This document shows, one piece after another, positions 43,501-53,121 of a DNA stretch of 64,000 bases. The notes beneath the pieces are model-generated. The model saw only the letters and a program-made list of their open reading frames with translations, ran no database searches and was not told where the DNA came from. The first letter of the stretch is position 1; each line of letters opens with the position of its first letter. The stretch is taken from assembly GCA_028722305.1 (NCBI GenBank), contig JAQYHB010000056.1, forward strand, positions 30,404-94,403. Direction: 5' to 3'. Source of the DNA: Spirochaetales bacterium. GTDB lineage: Bacteria > Spirochaetota > Spirochaetia > Sphaerochaetales > Sphaerochaetaceae. A program made the position numbers and the translations under genes.

Positions 43501-45208
43501 CCCGACCCTGCGCGTGGCCTGGAAGGTGACCAAGGAGCATCCTTGGAGGATGGTCCTGCTCATTCTTTTCATCGCCCTGGTTGTCTCAGGCGCGCTACTC
43601 CCGCCCCAGGTGCTCAGGCTCATCATCGACACCAAGCTGGTGCCGAAGACCACCGAGGGATTGCTTTCCCTCACGCTGCTCTATCTTGGCTTGCTGCTGG
43701 CCACCAACCTTTTCGATTTTCTCAAGTCTGTCCTGCTGACCGATTACGGATGGCGGCTGGTCTCGGCCCTCCGGGAGGCGATGGCGGAGAAGCTGCGCCG
43801 CCTTCCCCTCGCCTACTACACCAGCCACACCCCGGGTTCGATCACCAGCCACTTTTCGAGCGATGCCGAGCAGGTGAACAGCCTGTTCTCCAGCGGACTG
43901 ATCAACCTGCTGATCGACCTTTCCAAGATCATCGGCATCTTCCTCTCGATCGCGCTGTTTTCCCGGCTCATGGCGCTGGTGGCCCTGCTGTTCATGACGG
44001 TCATGTTCTTTGTCACGCTCCACTTCCGTGGAGCGCTCTTCCGGGCCCAGAAGACCAACCTTGCCCAGCTCGGGAAAGTCAACAGCCATATTTCCGAGAC
44101 ATTGGCGAACATCCACACGATCAAGGCATACGCACGGGAATCCTACATGGAGGAACTGTACAGCAAGCGACTACGGGACAACTACGAGACGCTGGACCAT
44201 GTCAACTTCTACGACTCGCTCTTCCCCACCTTCGTGCAGATGCTGAAGCACGGACTGATCGCCGCCGTGATACTGCTCACCTGCAGCAAGGCTGGGCTGC
44301 TTGGCATCACCATTGGCACCCTGGCTGCCTCGATCGACCTGATCAGCCACCTCTTCCAGCCCATCGACCTGCTGGGCCAGGAACTGGAGAAGATCCAGGA
44401 AGGCAAGAGCGGGCTTGCCAGGATCAACGAGTTCCTCTCCGAGCCCCAGGAAGTTCCGAAAGACGAGCGTCTGTCCCTGCACGACATCACCCCCGACGGC
44501 TCCGCCGCCATCACCTTCGACCACCTTTCCTTCCACTACCCGGACTCCCAGGAACTGGTACTGAACGATATCGACCTCGCCATCCCCGACAAGGAGAACC
44601 TGGCCTTCATCGGCCGTACCGGCGTGGGAAAGACCACGCTGTTCCGGCTGGTGCTGGGATTGATGCCGCCAAGCGAGGGGAAGGTGACCTACAACGGGGT
44701 GGATGTCTACACCATCCCCAACCGGCTCAAGAGGCATCTGTTCGGCTATGTCGAGCAAGAGTTCGTCCCGGTGGAAGGCGACCTGTTCGAGCAGGTCAGG
44801 CTCTCTGACAAGAGCATCAGCGACAGCGACGTGCTGAAAGCCTTGGATTTTGTCGGACTTTCCTCGTTGGTAGGCAAGCCGTTCCACGCATCCGGCCTTT
44901 CCCAAGGGCAAAAACAGCTTTTCTCAATCGCCCGCGCGATCGTGGCGAATCCCCCGATACTGCTGTTCGACGAAATCACCGCCTCTTTGGACGCGCACAC
45001 CGAGGACCATCTGGTGCATGTGCTCTTCAAGGCGGCAAGCGGCCGCACGGTGCTGGCCATCAGCCACCGCGAAAGCACGATGCGCAGCGCCCGGAATCTG
45101 GTCCTGATCCAAAACGGACGGATTGCCGACCAAGGAACTCCAGAGACGCTTCTGGCCCGACTCAAAGAGCGGGAAGCAAAGGAAGAAGATCCAGCGGCTT
45201 GTCGATGA
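43487..45208 (+). CDS. ABC exporter subunit, canonical Walker B
   Basis: A 573-residue partner half-transporter: membrane domain to about residue 310, Walker A GRTGVGKTT, signature LSQGQKQLFSIARAI, and Walker B ILLFDEITASLD with the catalytic Glu. The signature LSQGQ is altered where it would complete the partner's degenerate site, so the pair makes one good and one poor ATP site. AAGGAGG eight bases before the ATG. Its 3' end overlaps the convergent HAD gene by 47 bases. Confidence 0.92.
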   Translation: MKSDNPTLRVAWKVTKEHPWRMVLLILFIALVVSGALLPPQVLRLIIDTKLVPKTTEGLLSLTLLYLGLLLATNLFDFLKSVLLTDYGWRLVSALREAMAEKLRRLPLAYYTSHTPGSITSHFSSDAEQVNSLFSSGLINLLIDLSKIIGIFLSIALFSRLMALVALLFMTVMFFVTLHFRGALFRAQKTNLAQLGKVNSHISETLANIHTIKAYARESYMEELYSKRLRDNYETLDHVNFYDSLFPTFVQMLKHGLIAAVILLTCSKAGLLGITIGTLAASIDLISHLFQPIDLLGQELEKIQEGKSGLARINEFLSEPQEVPKDERLSLHDITPDGSAAITFDHLSFHYPDSQELVLNDIDLAIPDKENLAFIGRTGVGKTTLFRLVLGLMPPSEGKVTYNGVDVYTIPNRLKRHLFGYVEQEFVPVEGDLFEQVRLSDKSISDSDVLKALDFVGLSSLVGKPFHASGLSQGQKQLFSIARAIVANPPILLFDEITASLDAHTEDHLVHVLFKAASGRTVLAISHRESTMRSARNLVLIQNGRIADQGTPETLLARLKEREAKEEDPAACR

Positions 45209-45818
45209 CAGCCGACACCGACGGGCCGACGACCGGACGGGTCGGGAAGCCGAACCCGTAAGCGGCGGCGATAAAGGAGACACCGGCGCCAGCCGCGCCA
45301 TTCAGGTCGTGCATCGAGTCTCCGACCAACAGCGCTTCGGAAGGAAGCAGTCGCAAATCGGCAAGAATCATGGAGAGTACGTCGCTCTTGGTCCGTCCGC
45401 CATGCTCCGCGTCTCCATGCACCACGTCAAAAGAGTCCAGCAGCCCGAAGTGGCGCAGCAGGCTCAGGGATACCGTCTCGTTCTTCAGCGTCCCCACTGC
45501 CAGCAGATAGCCACGGCTATGGAGCGTCGAAAGGACCTGTGGTATGCCGTCATAGACCTTTCCCAGAAACTGTCCGTACGCACGGTAGCGAGCTTGGTAG
45601 ATAGGATAGGCCTTCCGGATTTGCTCGTCGCCCCACCCATACACGATCCGGAAACACTCATCCAAAGGAGGCCCGATAAAACGGCGCATCCGTTCCATCG
45701 GGACATCCGGATCGACGCCAAGTTGCATGGCGGTGAACCTGGCGGTATCGAAAATACCTTCCGAAGTGTCCACTAAGGTTCCATCCAGGTCAAGAATGAC
45801 AAGTCGTTTGTCAGCCAT
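45162..45818 (-). CDS. HAD-superfamily hydrolase (phosphoglycolate phosphatase-like)
   Basis: A 218-residue HAD phosphatase with the nucleophile motif LDLDGTLVDTS near residue 10, a four-helix cap (residues about 15-80), Thr in VGTLKN, Lys in TKSD and the final acidic motif VGDSMHDLNGA. Related to Gph/PpaX. The substrate is unproven. It overlaps the upstream inositol-phosphatase-like gene by eight bases. The start codon is chosen for fit to the family; the ribosome site is weak. Confidence 0.88.
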   Translation of the reverse strand: MADKRLVILDLDGTLVDTSEGIFDTARFTAMQLGVDPDVPMERMRRFIGPPLDECFRIVYGWGDEQIRKAYPIYQARYRAYGQFLGKVYDGIPQVLSTLHSRGYLLAVGTLKNETVSLSLLRHFGLLDSFDVVHGDAEHGGRTKSDVLSMILADLRLLPSEALLVGDSMHDLNGAAGAGVSFIAAAYGFGFPTRPVVGPSVSAVIDKPLDLLPLLPAL

Positions 45819-46596
45819 GAATCTGTTGGTGGATCCAGTCATGGATCAGCCCGTTGCTGGCGACGACGTCGCAACGAGTATCAGAGAAGCCGCCGACGCA
45901 GTCGGCTTTGCCACCCGCCTCGCGGAGGATGGCAAGACCTGCGGCGATATCGTACCAGCCAAGCAACAACTCGTAGTAGCCGTCCAGGCGCCCCGCGGCG
46001 ATATAGGCGCACTCCAAGGCCGCGGAACCAAAGGAACGGATGTCGGAACACCCGTCGAACAGGCGCCGTTCCGCAGCGAAATAGGCATCGGCGCACGCAT
46101 GGTGGCGGTGGGGCGGGACACATACCATCAGCGCCATTTTCGGATCGGAAACCGTGGAGACGTGGATAGGCACTCCGTTGCAGAAGGCTCCCATGCCCTC
46201 GGCGGCATAGAAAAGCTCCTTCTGGCTTGGGACGTAGACGACACCAACAAGCGGATGGTACTTCTCGATCTCCCAAGCGATGCTGATGACGAAATCAGGG
46301 ACACCACGGAAGAAATTGGTCGTGCCGTCAATCGGGTCGATGACCCAACGCCCGGTTCCCGAAGCGTCAGACTCGCCGCTTTCCTCCCCAAAGAAACTCT
46401 CGTCGGGAAATGCCTTGCGGATCATGCCGATGATCAGTTTCTCGTTTTCCTTGTCGGCGTCCGTGACAAAGTCGTTGGTGTGCTTGGTCGTCACGTGAAA
46501 GTGCTTGCTCATTTCAGCGGCGATCGCCTGGGAACCTGCCGCGCGGGCGGCGGCAATCGCCACATCAAGATGTTGTCTCAGAATTGCTTGGTCCAT
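45811..46596 (-). CDS. Inositol-monophosphatase-family phosphatase
   Basis: A 261-residue IMPase/SuhB/CysQ-like, Mg-dependent, Li-sensitive phosphatase. Seen: DFVTDADKENE near 45, FFGEESGE near 70, WVIDPIDGTTNF near 90 and the ending WYDIAAGLAILREAGG near 215. The substrate (inositol phosphate, PAP or fructose 1,6-bisphosphate) is not clear. It lies four bases after the large acidic protein and overlaps the HAD gene. Confidence 0.92.
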   Translation of the reverse strand: MDQAILRQHLDVAIAAARAAGSQAIAAEMSKHFHVTTKHTNDFVTDADKENEKLIIGMIRKAFPDESFFGEESGESDASGTGRWVIDPIDGTTNFFRGVPDFVISIAWEIEKYHPLVGVVYVPSQKELFYAAEGMGAFCNGVPIHVSTVSDPKMALMVCVPPHRHHACADAYFAAERRLFDGCSDIRSFGSAALECAYIAAGRLDGYYELLLGWYDIAAGLAILREAGGKADCVGGFSDTRCDVVASNGLIHDWIHQQIHG

Positions 46597-46600
46597 GTCT

Positions 46601-49600
46601 TCATCCCTTTTGCTGTTTTCTTCTGGCAATGATACGCTCGCCGATATTGGTGGCGTATTTCCACTCAAGCTGGGTGTAGTCCGCCTGTCTGATGGTCTGG
46701 GTGTCCACTCCGCGCAGTTCCCCACCCTTGTCGTAGAAGAGGGTGATGCTGTTCCAGGAATCCTTTCCATCGACATACATCATCGCTCCGATGTTTTCCT
46801 TACGGTCATACCTGCTCAACTCGTCGTCGCTTCTACTGGCAATCACGAAAGTCAGTGCGTATTTGCTGATGGTGAACATCTTGTCCTTTCCATCCTGAGA
46901 CTGGGCCATCAGGGCCTTGTCGATCAGGGCGCTGGAAGCGTCCAGAAGCTTGTCGCTCCCCTCTTTGCACATGGTAAAGAACGCGCCATCAGGCATTCCT
47001 TGCTTCTCAAGGATTTCCCGTAGTCGGGCAGGAATCTGTTTTCCTCCCAAGGCGACATCAATCGGCGATGCACTCACAAGATCCTCCAACAACGGCGCGT
47101 CAGTACCCGCATCCTCATCACCTGCCTCGGCAACAACAGGAGCTGCCTGCCCAGTACCGACCTCCGGTTCCGTTTTCTCGACAGGAGCGGGGCCGGCATA
47201 CGCCTCTGGCTGAAGCTCCTCTTCTTCGGAAGAAGCCAAGGACTCCTGAGCCAGGGCAGGTTTCTCTTCCTGCCTAGGCGCAGGAACCGGTTCGACTTCC
47301 TTCTCCTCCTGAGGCTCCTCATGCTTCTCCGCAGAAGGGCCATTCGCAATTCCCTGAAGCAGGGAAGCAAAGGAGAATGGAGTTGAGGCGGGCTCCGCTT
47401 CCTCAGGTTTTTCTTGCTGCTCTTCCCGCCCGGGCTCCGCCTCCGGTTTTGCCTCCTCGGCAGGAGCTGGTTCAGCGCTCTCTTCCGGCTGGGATTCTTC
47501 TTGCTTCTCCGCAGAAGGAGTCGAAGCGCCATTCGCGATATCTTGCGACAGGGAGCCCGACGATACCTGACTTGAAACTAGCTCCGCCTCCTGCCCGGAT
47601 GCATGGACCGGTTCAGTATCAGGAATTGGGTTGGATGATTCCTGCCTTGCCGGAGCATACGATGGATGATCGTTTCCCTTGGAGATATCGTTCAGAAGCG
47701 AGAACAGAGAGAACTGTGGCTTGACTGGTGCGGAAGAAGTCTCATCTTGCACCTCTTTCGCCATTATCTGTGCGACATGGTCCTCGTCTTCCTCTTCGGC
47801 GTCGGACTCTTCCGTCGGCACGTCAGCCACATCGTCATCACTCGTTTCCGAGTCATGGATCATCGACTCGGCCACGTCTTCCTCAGCCTCCTCGCTCAAA
47901 TCCTCGTCTTCTTCCTCTTGTCCATGTTCCTCGTCATCCGGTTCAGGCTCCTCGTCGTCCTCTTCTGCCAGCGACCGAGCCACCTCTTCATCTTCGGAAT
48001 CATCCTCTGTCTCCGACGCGTCGGCATCCGGTTCCGGGCTGGCATCTTCCTCCTGCCGCGGCTCCTCTTGTTTCTCCCCGGAAGGAACCAAAGGAGAAGA
48101 CCCGCTATCGATATCCTGCGGCAGGGTATCCAAAGGAACCGGAACAGACTTCTTTTCCTGCTCCGGTTCCGGCATATCACCCGCAGGCTCCTCAGATCCA
48201 ATAGTCTCACTCCCATCATGAGGTTCTTCCTGCTTTCCGGGAAGATCCTCGCAGGGTTCCGCGCTCAGGGCCAAGCCAAGCAAATCCTTGCACTGCTTGA
48301 TGGTCTCTGGCTCCTGGGTGATGCGCAGGAACTGGCTGGCGGTGACGTAGAGCACCCCATCCTGCAGTTGCAGGGGATAGTTGCCCACCAAGGTTCCATC
48401 TACGACAATGGCGCGGATCCTCTGGTTGCGGACCCAACCCATGCGGGTCAGGTCGTTAGCGATCTCCAGCATGCAACCCCTGCCATCCTCAAACGGGTCG
48501 GTCTCCACTGGATTGACCACGACAAGCCCGACGTGTCTTTCCGGGAAATCAAAGACCGCGTCGTAGCCATCCTTGCGCAACTCGAAGCTCATGGAGCCGA
48601 AAAGCGAATGGACAATCGTGACCGGCTGCAGGAGCCTGCTCTCCTTCTCCGTCGCCTCCCATTCCTCGCTGGAAAGCAAGCCTTCGTTGATGACATGGTC
48701 CTTGATGATCTGGTAGCCGTCGTCCAGCAAATGGTCGGCATCAAAGCAGAAATACTTGGTCACCCCATGGACAAAGGGATAATCCACGGTGGCACGGGTC
48801 TCGAAAGGATACTGGCTGAAAATCCCCTCTACCGAAGCGAGGGCAAGGGAAAGCGCCTCACAGTCGTGGCCGTCCAGTTTGGTCAGCTTCTGGACGTCGT
48901 ACAAGTCGTATCCGTCGCGACGGGAGAGCATCGAGTCTATCCTCTCATGCCAATGCTCGCGGTTGACGATGGCGTCGACACGCTCCTGGTCATCCGAGAA
49001 CTCCTGCCCAAGCTCCTTCGATTCCTTGATCTTGGCGTCCATGTCGCGCTTGTAGTCGTCGGTGTCCTTGCGCAGGTCGCGCAGGGACTGCATGCAACCG
49101 GCCTCCAGAGAGGCGAAGGCCTCGACAATGCCATCAAGCCCGGCATGGAAGGCCTGGTCGATCGCGCCTTGGAACGGGAGCAAGGACATGCGTAGCAGGC
49201 GGGAGCGGTCAGGGATGGAACGCTCGTTCTGCGGGGGCGGGAAACAGCGGTCGCTGGCAAATATCTGCATCTGCTCGACAATTCCGTTTTCCCTGACACC
49301 GCTATGGGCCTTGGCAGCCAGTACCATGTTGTCCACATAGCGCTGGGTACGTTTGACCAAATCATCGAAAAGCTGGACAAGACGCTTGTAGTCCTTGGTA
49401 TGGATGTCGCGTTCCGAATGGATCGCCTCGGTATCGTAGGTCTGCTGGAGCACATAGGCGTTCTGCAGGAAGCGGACGAAGGCGCTTGCCGTGCAGGCAG
49501 CCTGCGCGTCACCCTCGCTTGTCACGCGCCAACGATCCCAGCAAGCCAGTTTCAGCATCTCAAGCGGGGCGTACTTCTTAAGAATCGCCCGCATCTGGCG

Positions 49601-49705
49601 GACATCGCTGTCCATGAAGGCCATCTGTTCCCGCATGTTTCGCTCAAGCTTGTCACCGGATATCTCACCAACCCGACTCAAATCCCAATTCTGCGTGCTT
49701 CTCAC
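46601..49705 (-). CDS. 1034-residue acidic repeat protein of unknown function
   Basis: I do not recognise this protein. Residues 1-480 are mostly helical and charged, with a compact beta-rich part near 380-470. Residues about 485-870 are very acidic, Glu/Pro/Ser-rich and likely disordered. Residues about 875-1034 look like a second folded domain. Inside the linker a motif recurs four times, LPQDIDSG, LLNDISKG, LSQDIANG and LLQGIANG (near 528, 670, 719 and 782), three of them followed by EKQEE or EKHEE. Another short pattern (EVARSLAEE, DVAESMIHD, HVAQIMAKE) occurs three times. No signal peptide. The start is GTG with AGAGGG before it. The MFS gene lies 39 bases upstream. Confidence 0.8.
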   Translation of the reverse strand: MRSTQNWDLSRVGEISGDKLERNMREQMAFMDSDVRQMRAILKKYAPLEMLKLACWDRWRVTSEGDAQAACTASAFVRFLQNAYVLQQTYDTEAIHSERDIHTKDYKRLVQLFDDLVKRTQRYVDNMVLAAKAHSGVRENGIVEQMQIFASDRCFPPPQNERSIPDRSRLLRMSLLPFQGAIDQAFHAGLDGIVEAFASLEAGCMQSLRDLRKDTDDYKRDMDAKIKESKELGQEFSDDQERVDAIVNREHWHERIDSMLSRRDGYDLYDVQKLTKLDGHDCEALSLALASVEGIFSQYPFETRATVDYPFVHGVTKYFCFDADHLLDDGYQIIKDHVINEGLLSSEEWEATEKESRLLQPVTIVHSLFGSMSFELRKDGYDAVFDFPERHVGLVVVNPVETDPFEDGRGCMLEIANDLTRMGWVRNQRIRAIVVDGTLVGNYPLQLQDGVLYVTASQFLRITQEPETIKQCKDLLGLALSAEPCEDLPGKQEEPHDGSETIGSEEPAGDMPEPEQEKKSVPVPLDTLPQDIDSGSSPLVPSGEKQEEPRQEEDASPEPDADASETEDDSEDEEVARSLAEEDDEEPEPDDEEHGQEEEDEDLSEEAEEDVAESMIHDSETSDDDVADVPTEESDAEEEDEDHVAQIMAKEVQDETSSAPVKPQFSLFSLLNDISKGNDHPSYAPARQESSNPIPDTEPVHASGQEAELVSSQVSSGSLSQDIANGASTPSAEKQEESQPEESAEPAPAEEAKPEAEPGREEQQEKPEEAEPASTPFSFASLLQGIANGPSAEKHEEPQEEKEVEPVPAPRQEEKPALAQESLASSEEEELQPEAYAGPAPVEKTEPEVGTGQAAPVVAEAGDEDAGTDAPLLEDLVSASPIDVALGGKQIPARLREILEKQGMPDGAFFTMCKEGSDKLLDASSALIDKALMAQSQDGKDKMFTISKYALTFVIASRSDDELSRYDRKENIGAMMYVDGKDSWNSITLFYDKGGELRGVDTQTIRQADYTQLEWKYATNIGERIIARRKQQKG

Positions 49706-49744
49706 CGTATTCCCTCTGTCTGATATCGTAGCAGAAATATCGAT

Positions 49745-50887
49745 TCATGTGGTAGAGAAACGCCGCCGGAAACCCCAGAAGAGCAAAGCGCTGGCCAGAG
49801 CAACCGCACCACAGGAAAGGAACATCCCCCGATATCCGTACAAATCAACCAAAAAGCCACAGCAAAGGTTACCCACCATGGTCATCAGTCCGGTACCAAC
49901 CGACTGCATGAATCCCATCCCCTTGGCCTGGTCGGTCGGGCTGACCAGCTGGCGCACGAACAGGACTATTGCCGGCTGGAAGAAACCGAAACAGAAAGAA
50001 TGGGTGCACTGGGCGAGCGCCACTCCGAGCACCGAGGGGACCATTGCATAGAGCAGCATGCGCAGCGCCACGGCAAGCGAGGAAATGACCATGCAGGCAA
50101 GGGGAGAAAGGACGCGCTGGTTGATCAGCCTTCCGGCAAGCAACATGGCGGCAAACTCGCTCATTGTCGCGCAGGTATACATCAGCATGATCCGGTCGTC
50201 ACCCAGCACATCGACCATGTACAGGGGCATGTACTGCACCCCCGCCATGGCAAGCCTGCCCATCGCAACCAGCACCAGGCAAAGGACGAAGGAGCGGTCG
50301 CACCACCTTTCCCCCTTCGCCCGCACGACCGGCCGCGCTTGCGGCATCCCTTTCCTGCCGTGGTGGGGGAAAAAGCACAGCACAAGATAGGGAACCGAGG
50401 AAATCAGGATCAGATGGAGAATCGAGCGGTTGTCCGAAACGTCGGGCAGACGGGTCAGGCCGTAGAGAAAGCTGAAGAAGACCGCGCCCAACGTACCCAT
50501 GGCACGCATGCGCGAATACTTGTCGACGTCACCATGGGCGACATCCATGCCGAGCGCGTCCTGCAACGAGAGCTGGCTCTTGTTGCAGAAGCCCGCCAAG
50601 CCACAGGCGAACAATGGAATGGCATACAGCGGCAAACGGACGATGAGCAAGACGGAACCACAAAGGGCCACCATCAGGACGCCCAGCACCTTGCGCATAT
50701 GCCCGTGCCGGTCGACGAAGGCGCCGACAAGCACCGGACCGATCATGCCCAGCAGTTCCATCAAGGCCATGCCGAATCCGATAAGGGAATAGGAATACCG
50801 CAGGTTCTTCAGCATCACCTGCATGTAGAGGCTGACCACCACGAAGCAGGCTTGGGAGAAGAAGAAAAGAGCTGAAGCCGTCATCAT
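49745..50887 (-). CDS. MFS transporter
   Basis: A 380-residue, roughly 11-12-span permease of the MFS_1-like/phenylpropionate-permease group. The loop DRHGHMRKVLG between spans 2 and 3 fits the MFS motif A. The substrate is unknown. TATACT ends seven bases before the ATG at 50887, with a poor -35 (TGGCTA, 17-base spacer). It is the likely first gene of a run with the acidic repeat protein and the two phosphatases. Confidence 0.85.
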   Translation of the reverse strand: MMTASALFFFSQACFVVVSLYMQVMLKNLRYSYSLIGFGMALMELLGMIGPVLVGAFVDRHGHMRKVLGVLMVALCGSVLLIVRLPLYAIPLFACGLAGFCNKSQLSLQDALGMDVAHGDVDKYSRMRAMGTLGAVFFSFLYGLTRLPDVSDNRSILHLILISSVPYLVLCFFPHHGRKGMPQARPVVRAKGERWCDRSFVLCLVLVAMGRLAMAGVQYMPLYMVDVLGDDRIMLMYTCATMSEFAAMLLAGRLINQRVLSPLACMVISSLAVALRMLLYAMVPSVLGVALAQCTHSFCFGFFQPAIVLFVRQLVSPTDQAKGMGFMQSVGTGLMTMVGNLCCGFLVDLYGYRGMFLSCGAVALASALLFWGFRRRFSTT

Positions 50888-50929
50888 AACGGCAAGTATA
50901 CGCTTCAGCCCGGGAAATAGCCACTCTCC

Positions 50930-52198
50930 TCAGACAAAACCCTGGCAAGTACGCCCTCCCCACCGACGGCTATTGGCCCGCTCCTGCAGCATCGCCGCAT
51001 CGAAGTCCGCCTTCGGGTCGCAGTTCCTCTCGATGGCAAGGGCCGTCTGGCTGAGGCGCCTGATACACTCACTCTTCTCCTTCCACCCCAACCGGGAACT
51101 CTCTATGGCGTCGCCGAGCACGCGGATCGACTCGTCATAAATCCTGGTCGGGACCGGAAACGGATGGCCATCCTTTCCCCCATGGGCGAAGGAGAAACGG
51201 GCCGGGTCGCAAAAGCGGCTCGGGGTTCCGTAGATCACCTCGCTGACCAACGTCAGTGACTGCAGGGTCCGGGGACCAAGCCCCGGGGTAAGCAGAAGGC
51301 TTTCGAAATCCTTCGGCTGGCTTTCATACGCGGTCGCCAGCACTCCGCCAAGACGCCTCAGATCCACGTCATCCGCCTCGACCTGGTGGCGTCGGGGCAT
51401 GACCAGGTCACGGCCGGTCTCGATGATGGCCTGGGCGGAGGGAGAGGTTTCCGGAAACAGCTCCAGCTGGCCCCCAGGCGCGGATACGCTTCGGGCCACA
51501 GCGCAGATTTCCTTCATCGTGCGGTCGGGACTCTCTCCGGTGGAAAGCGCCAGAATCGAGGATCTGGTCTGCGTGGCGGCCTTGTCGGTAAGGTTGAGGA
51601 TCTTTCCCCTGTTTTCCCCTGTCACCGCCGTGTGGGGCTCATCGACAAACGAACGCAACGAGGCAGAGCACCAGTGGTACCGCCGGGCAGTCTTGGTATG
51701 GGTGTTCATGCCCTGCTGGACCACGGCCCAGTCTCCCTCGTCGGTGATGATGAAGTTGTGCTGGTACAGCTGGAAACCGTCCTGCACCGCGGCGCTGTCC
51801 ACCTTGGCGCACAGCCGGCTGTCACGGGCAAGGGCCAGGCCGTCCAAACCTGTCGCCTCGCCATAGGAAAGGAGTTCCTGGGGAGTCTGGCGGGAATATG
51901 AGCCCCTGCCGCCGGCCACATACAGGCCGAACTCGCGGCTGTGGGCATTGATGCCGCGCTTGAGGGCATACATGACGCTGGTGGTAATCCCGCTGGAGTG
52001 CCAGTCCATGCCGAGTACCGCGCCCAGGCTCTGGAACCAGAGCGGGTCGGAAAGGCGCGCCAGCACCTCCCGCTTGCCATACTCCATCAACAGAGCCCTG
52101 ACAATCTCGGTCCCCAGCAGCATCATCCGGTCGGCAAGCCAGCGAGGCACCGTACCGGTATGCAATGGCAAATCCGCGTATCCCGTCCGCTTGATCAT
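50930..52198 (-). CDS. DUF763-family protein
   Basis: A 422-residue protein matching the DUF763 pattern: RTGYADLPLHTGTVPRWLADR at the start, LSDPLWFQSLGAVLGMDWH near 55, and a helix-hairpin-helix-like LLTPGLGPRTLQSL near 310. Its biochemical function is not known to me; the HhH hints at nucleic acid binding. TTGTCC, 17 bases, TAAAGT ends six bases before the ATG, so despite only 38 bases from the EamA gene it may have its own leaderless transcript. Confidence 0.85.
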   Translation of the reverse strand: MIKRTGYADLPLHTGTVPRWLADRMMLLGTEIVRALLMEYGKREVLARLSDPLWFQSLGAVLGMDWHSSGITTSVMYALKRGINAHSREFGLYVAGGRGSYSRQTPQELLSYGEATGLDGLALARDSRLCAKVDSAAVQDGFQLYQHNFIITDEGDWAVVQQGMNTHTKTARRYHWCSASLRSFVDEPHTAVTGENRGKILNLTDKAATQTRSSILALSTGESPDRTMKEICAVARSVSAPGGQLELFPETSPSAQAIIETGRDLVMPRRHQVEADDVDLRRLGGVLATAYESQPKDFESLLLTPGLGPRTLQSLTLVSEVIYGTPSRFCDPARFSFAHGGKDGHPFPVPTRIYDESIRVLGDAIESSRLGWKEKSECIRRLSQTALAIERNCDPKADFDAAMLQERANSRRWGGRTCQGFV

Positions 52199-52204
52199 GC
52201 GAGT

Positions 52205-52233
52205 ACTTTACACCTGTTGGCAGGAATGGACAA
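52205..52233 (-). promoter_or_regulatory. DUF763 gene promoter
   Basis: TTGTCC at 52233-52228, 17-base spacer, TAAAGT at 52210-52205, six bases before the ATG at 52198. Confidence 0.5.
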
Positions 52234-52236
52234 CAC

Positions 52237-53121
52237 CTACCGCTCTTTCCACCCGCTGACCACCATGCCACCGATGGCGAGGCCCGCGCCAGCCAACGAA
52301 AGCGGCGTCAGCCGTTCCTGCAGGAAGAGGCCGCTGGCGACCAAGGTCACGACCGGAGAGGCGTAAATGTAGAACGAGGCGTTCACCACCCCGGCGTACT
52401 TCATGGCGAGGTTCCAGGTGACAAAGCAGATGCCGCTCGCCAGACAGCCCAGAAAGAGCAGATGGCCGATGAAGGGCCAACGCGCAAGCTCCTCAAACCT
52501 CCATGGAGCCGGCTCGAGCAGGTTGACCACCAGGATGCCAAGCAACGCGATCAGGAACATCACCCTCGTCGCAGGGAGCATGTCGTAGTCCTTGCGTGTC
52601 ACCCTGGTGGTGAAGAGCGAATAAAAGCCCCACATGGCCGCCGCGCCAAGCGCCATCACATCCCCCTTCGGGTTCAGGTGCAGCACATGGCTGCCGTTGA
52701 AGGAAATCAGGACGATACCGCAGATGGAAATCAGGAAACCGGCAAGATACTTCAGCTTCAAGGGAGTATGGAAGACAGCCGAGCAGATCAGGATGGTGAA
52801 CATCGGGGCGGTACTGACGATGACGCTGGTGTTGCTTGCGTAGGTGTAGGTCAGCGAGCAGTTTTCCAGGAAATAATACAGGAAGACACCGAAGAAACCC
52901 GCGCCCGCGAAGTCCAGGATATCCTGCCTCGAGCGCAAACGTAGACGATGGGGATGGATGATCCAAAGCAACAGGTAGCCCATCAGGAACCTGCAGAAAA
53001 GGAGCTGCAGTGGGGTCATAATCGTCAGCAACCTTTTGCTCGAGACGAAGGTGACCCCCCAGACAAGACAAGTAAAGGCCGCCAGCAGGTTGCCGGCAAC
53101 CTTGCGCGGGGACTCAGTCAT
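52237..53121 (-). CDS. EamA/DMT-family transporter
   Basis: A 294-residue drug/metabolite transporter with ten predicted spans in two EamA repeats (about 10-140 and 150-290), ending in a short basic tail. This family exports amino acids, nucleosides or drugs. It overlaps the aminotransferase by eight bases, so it may export a product of that enzyme; this is inference. Confidence 0.9.
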   Translation of the reverse strand: MTESPRKVAGNLLAAFTCLVWGVTFVSSKRLLTIMTPLQLLFCRFLMGYLLLWIIHPHRLRLRSRQDILDFAGAGFFGVFLYYFLENCSLTYTYASNTSVIVSTAPMFTILICSAVFHTPLKLKYLAGFLISICGIVLISFNGSHVLHLNPKGDVMALGAAAMWGFYSLFTTRVTRKDYDMLPATRVMFLIALLGILVVNLLEPAPWRFEELARWPFIGHLLFLGCLASGICFVTWNLAMKYAGVVNASFYIYASPVVTLVASGLFLQERLTPLSLAGAGLAIGGMVVSGWKER

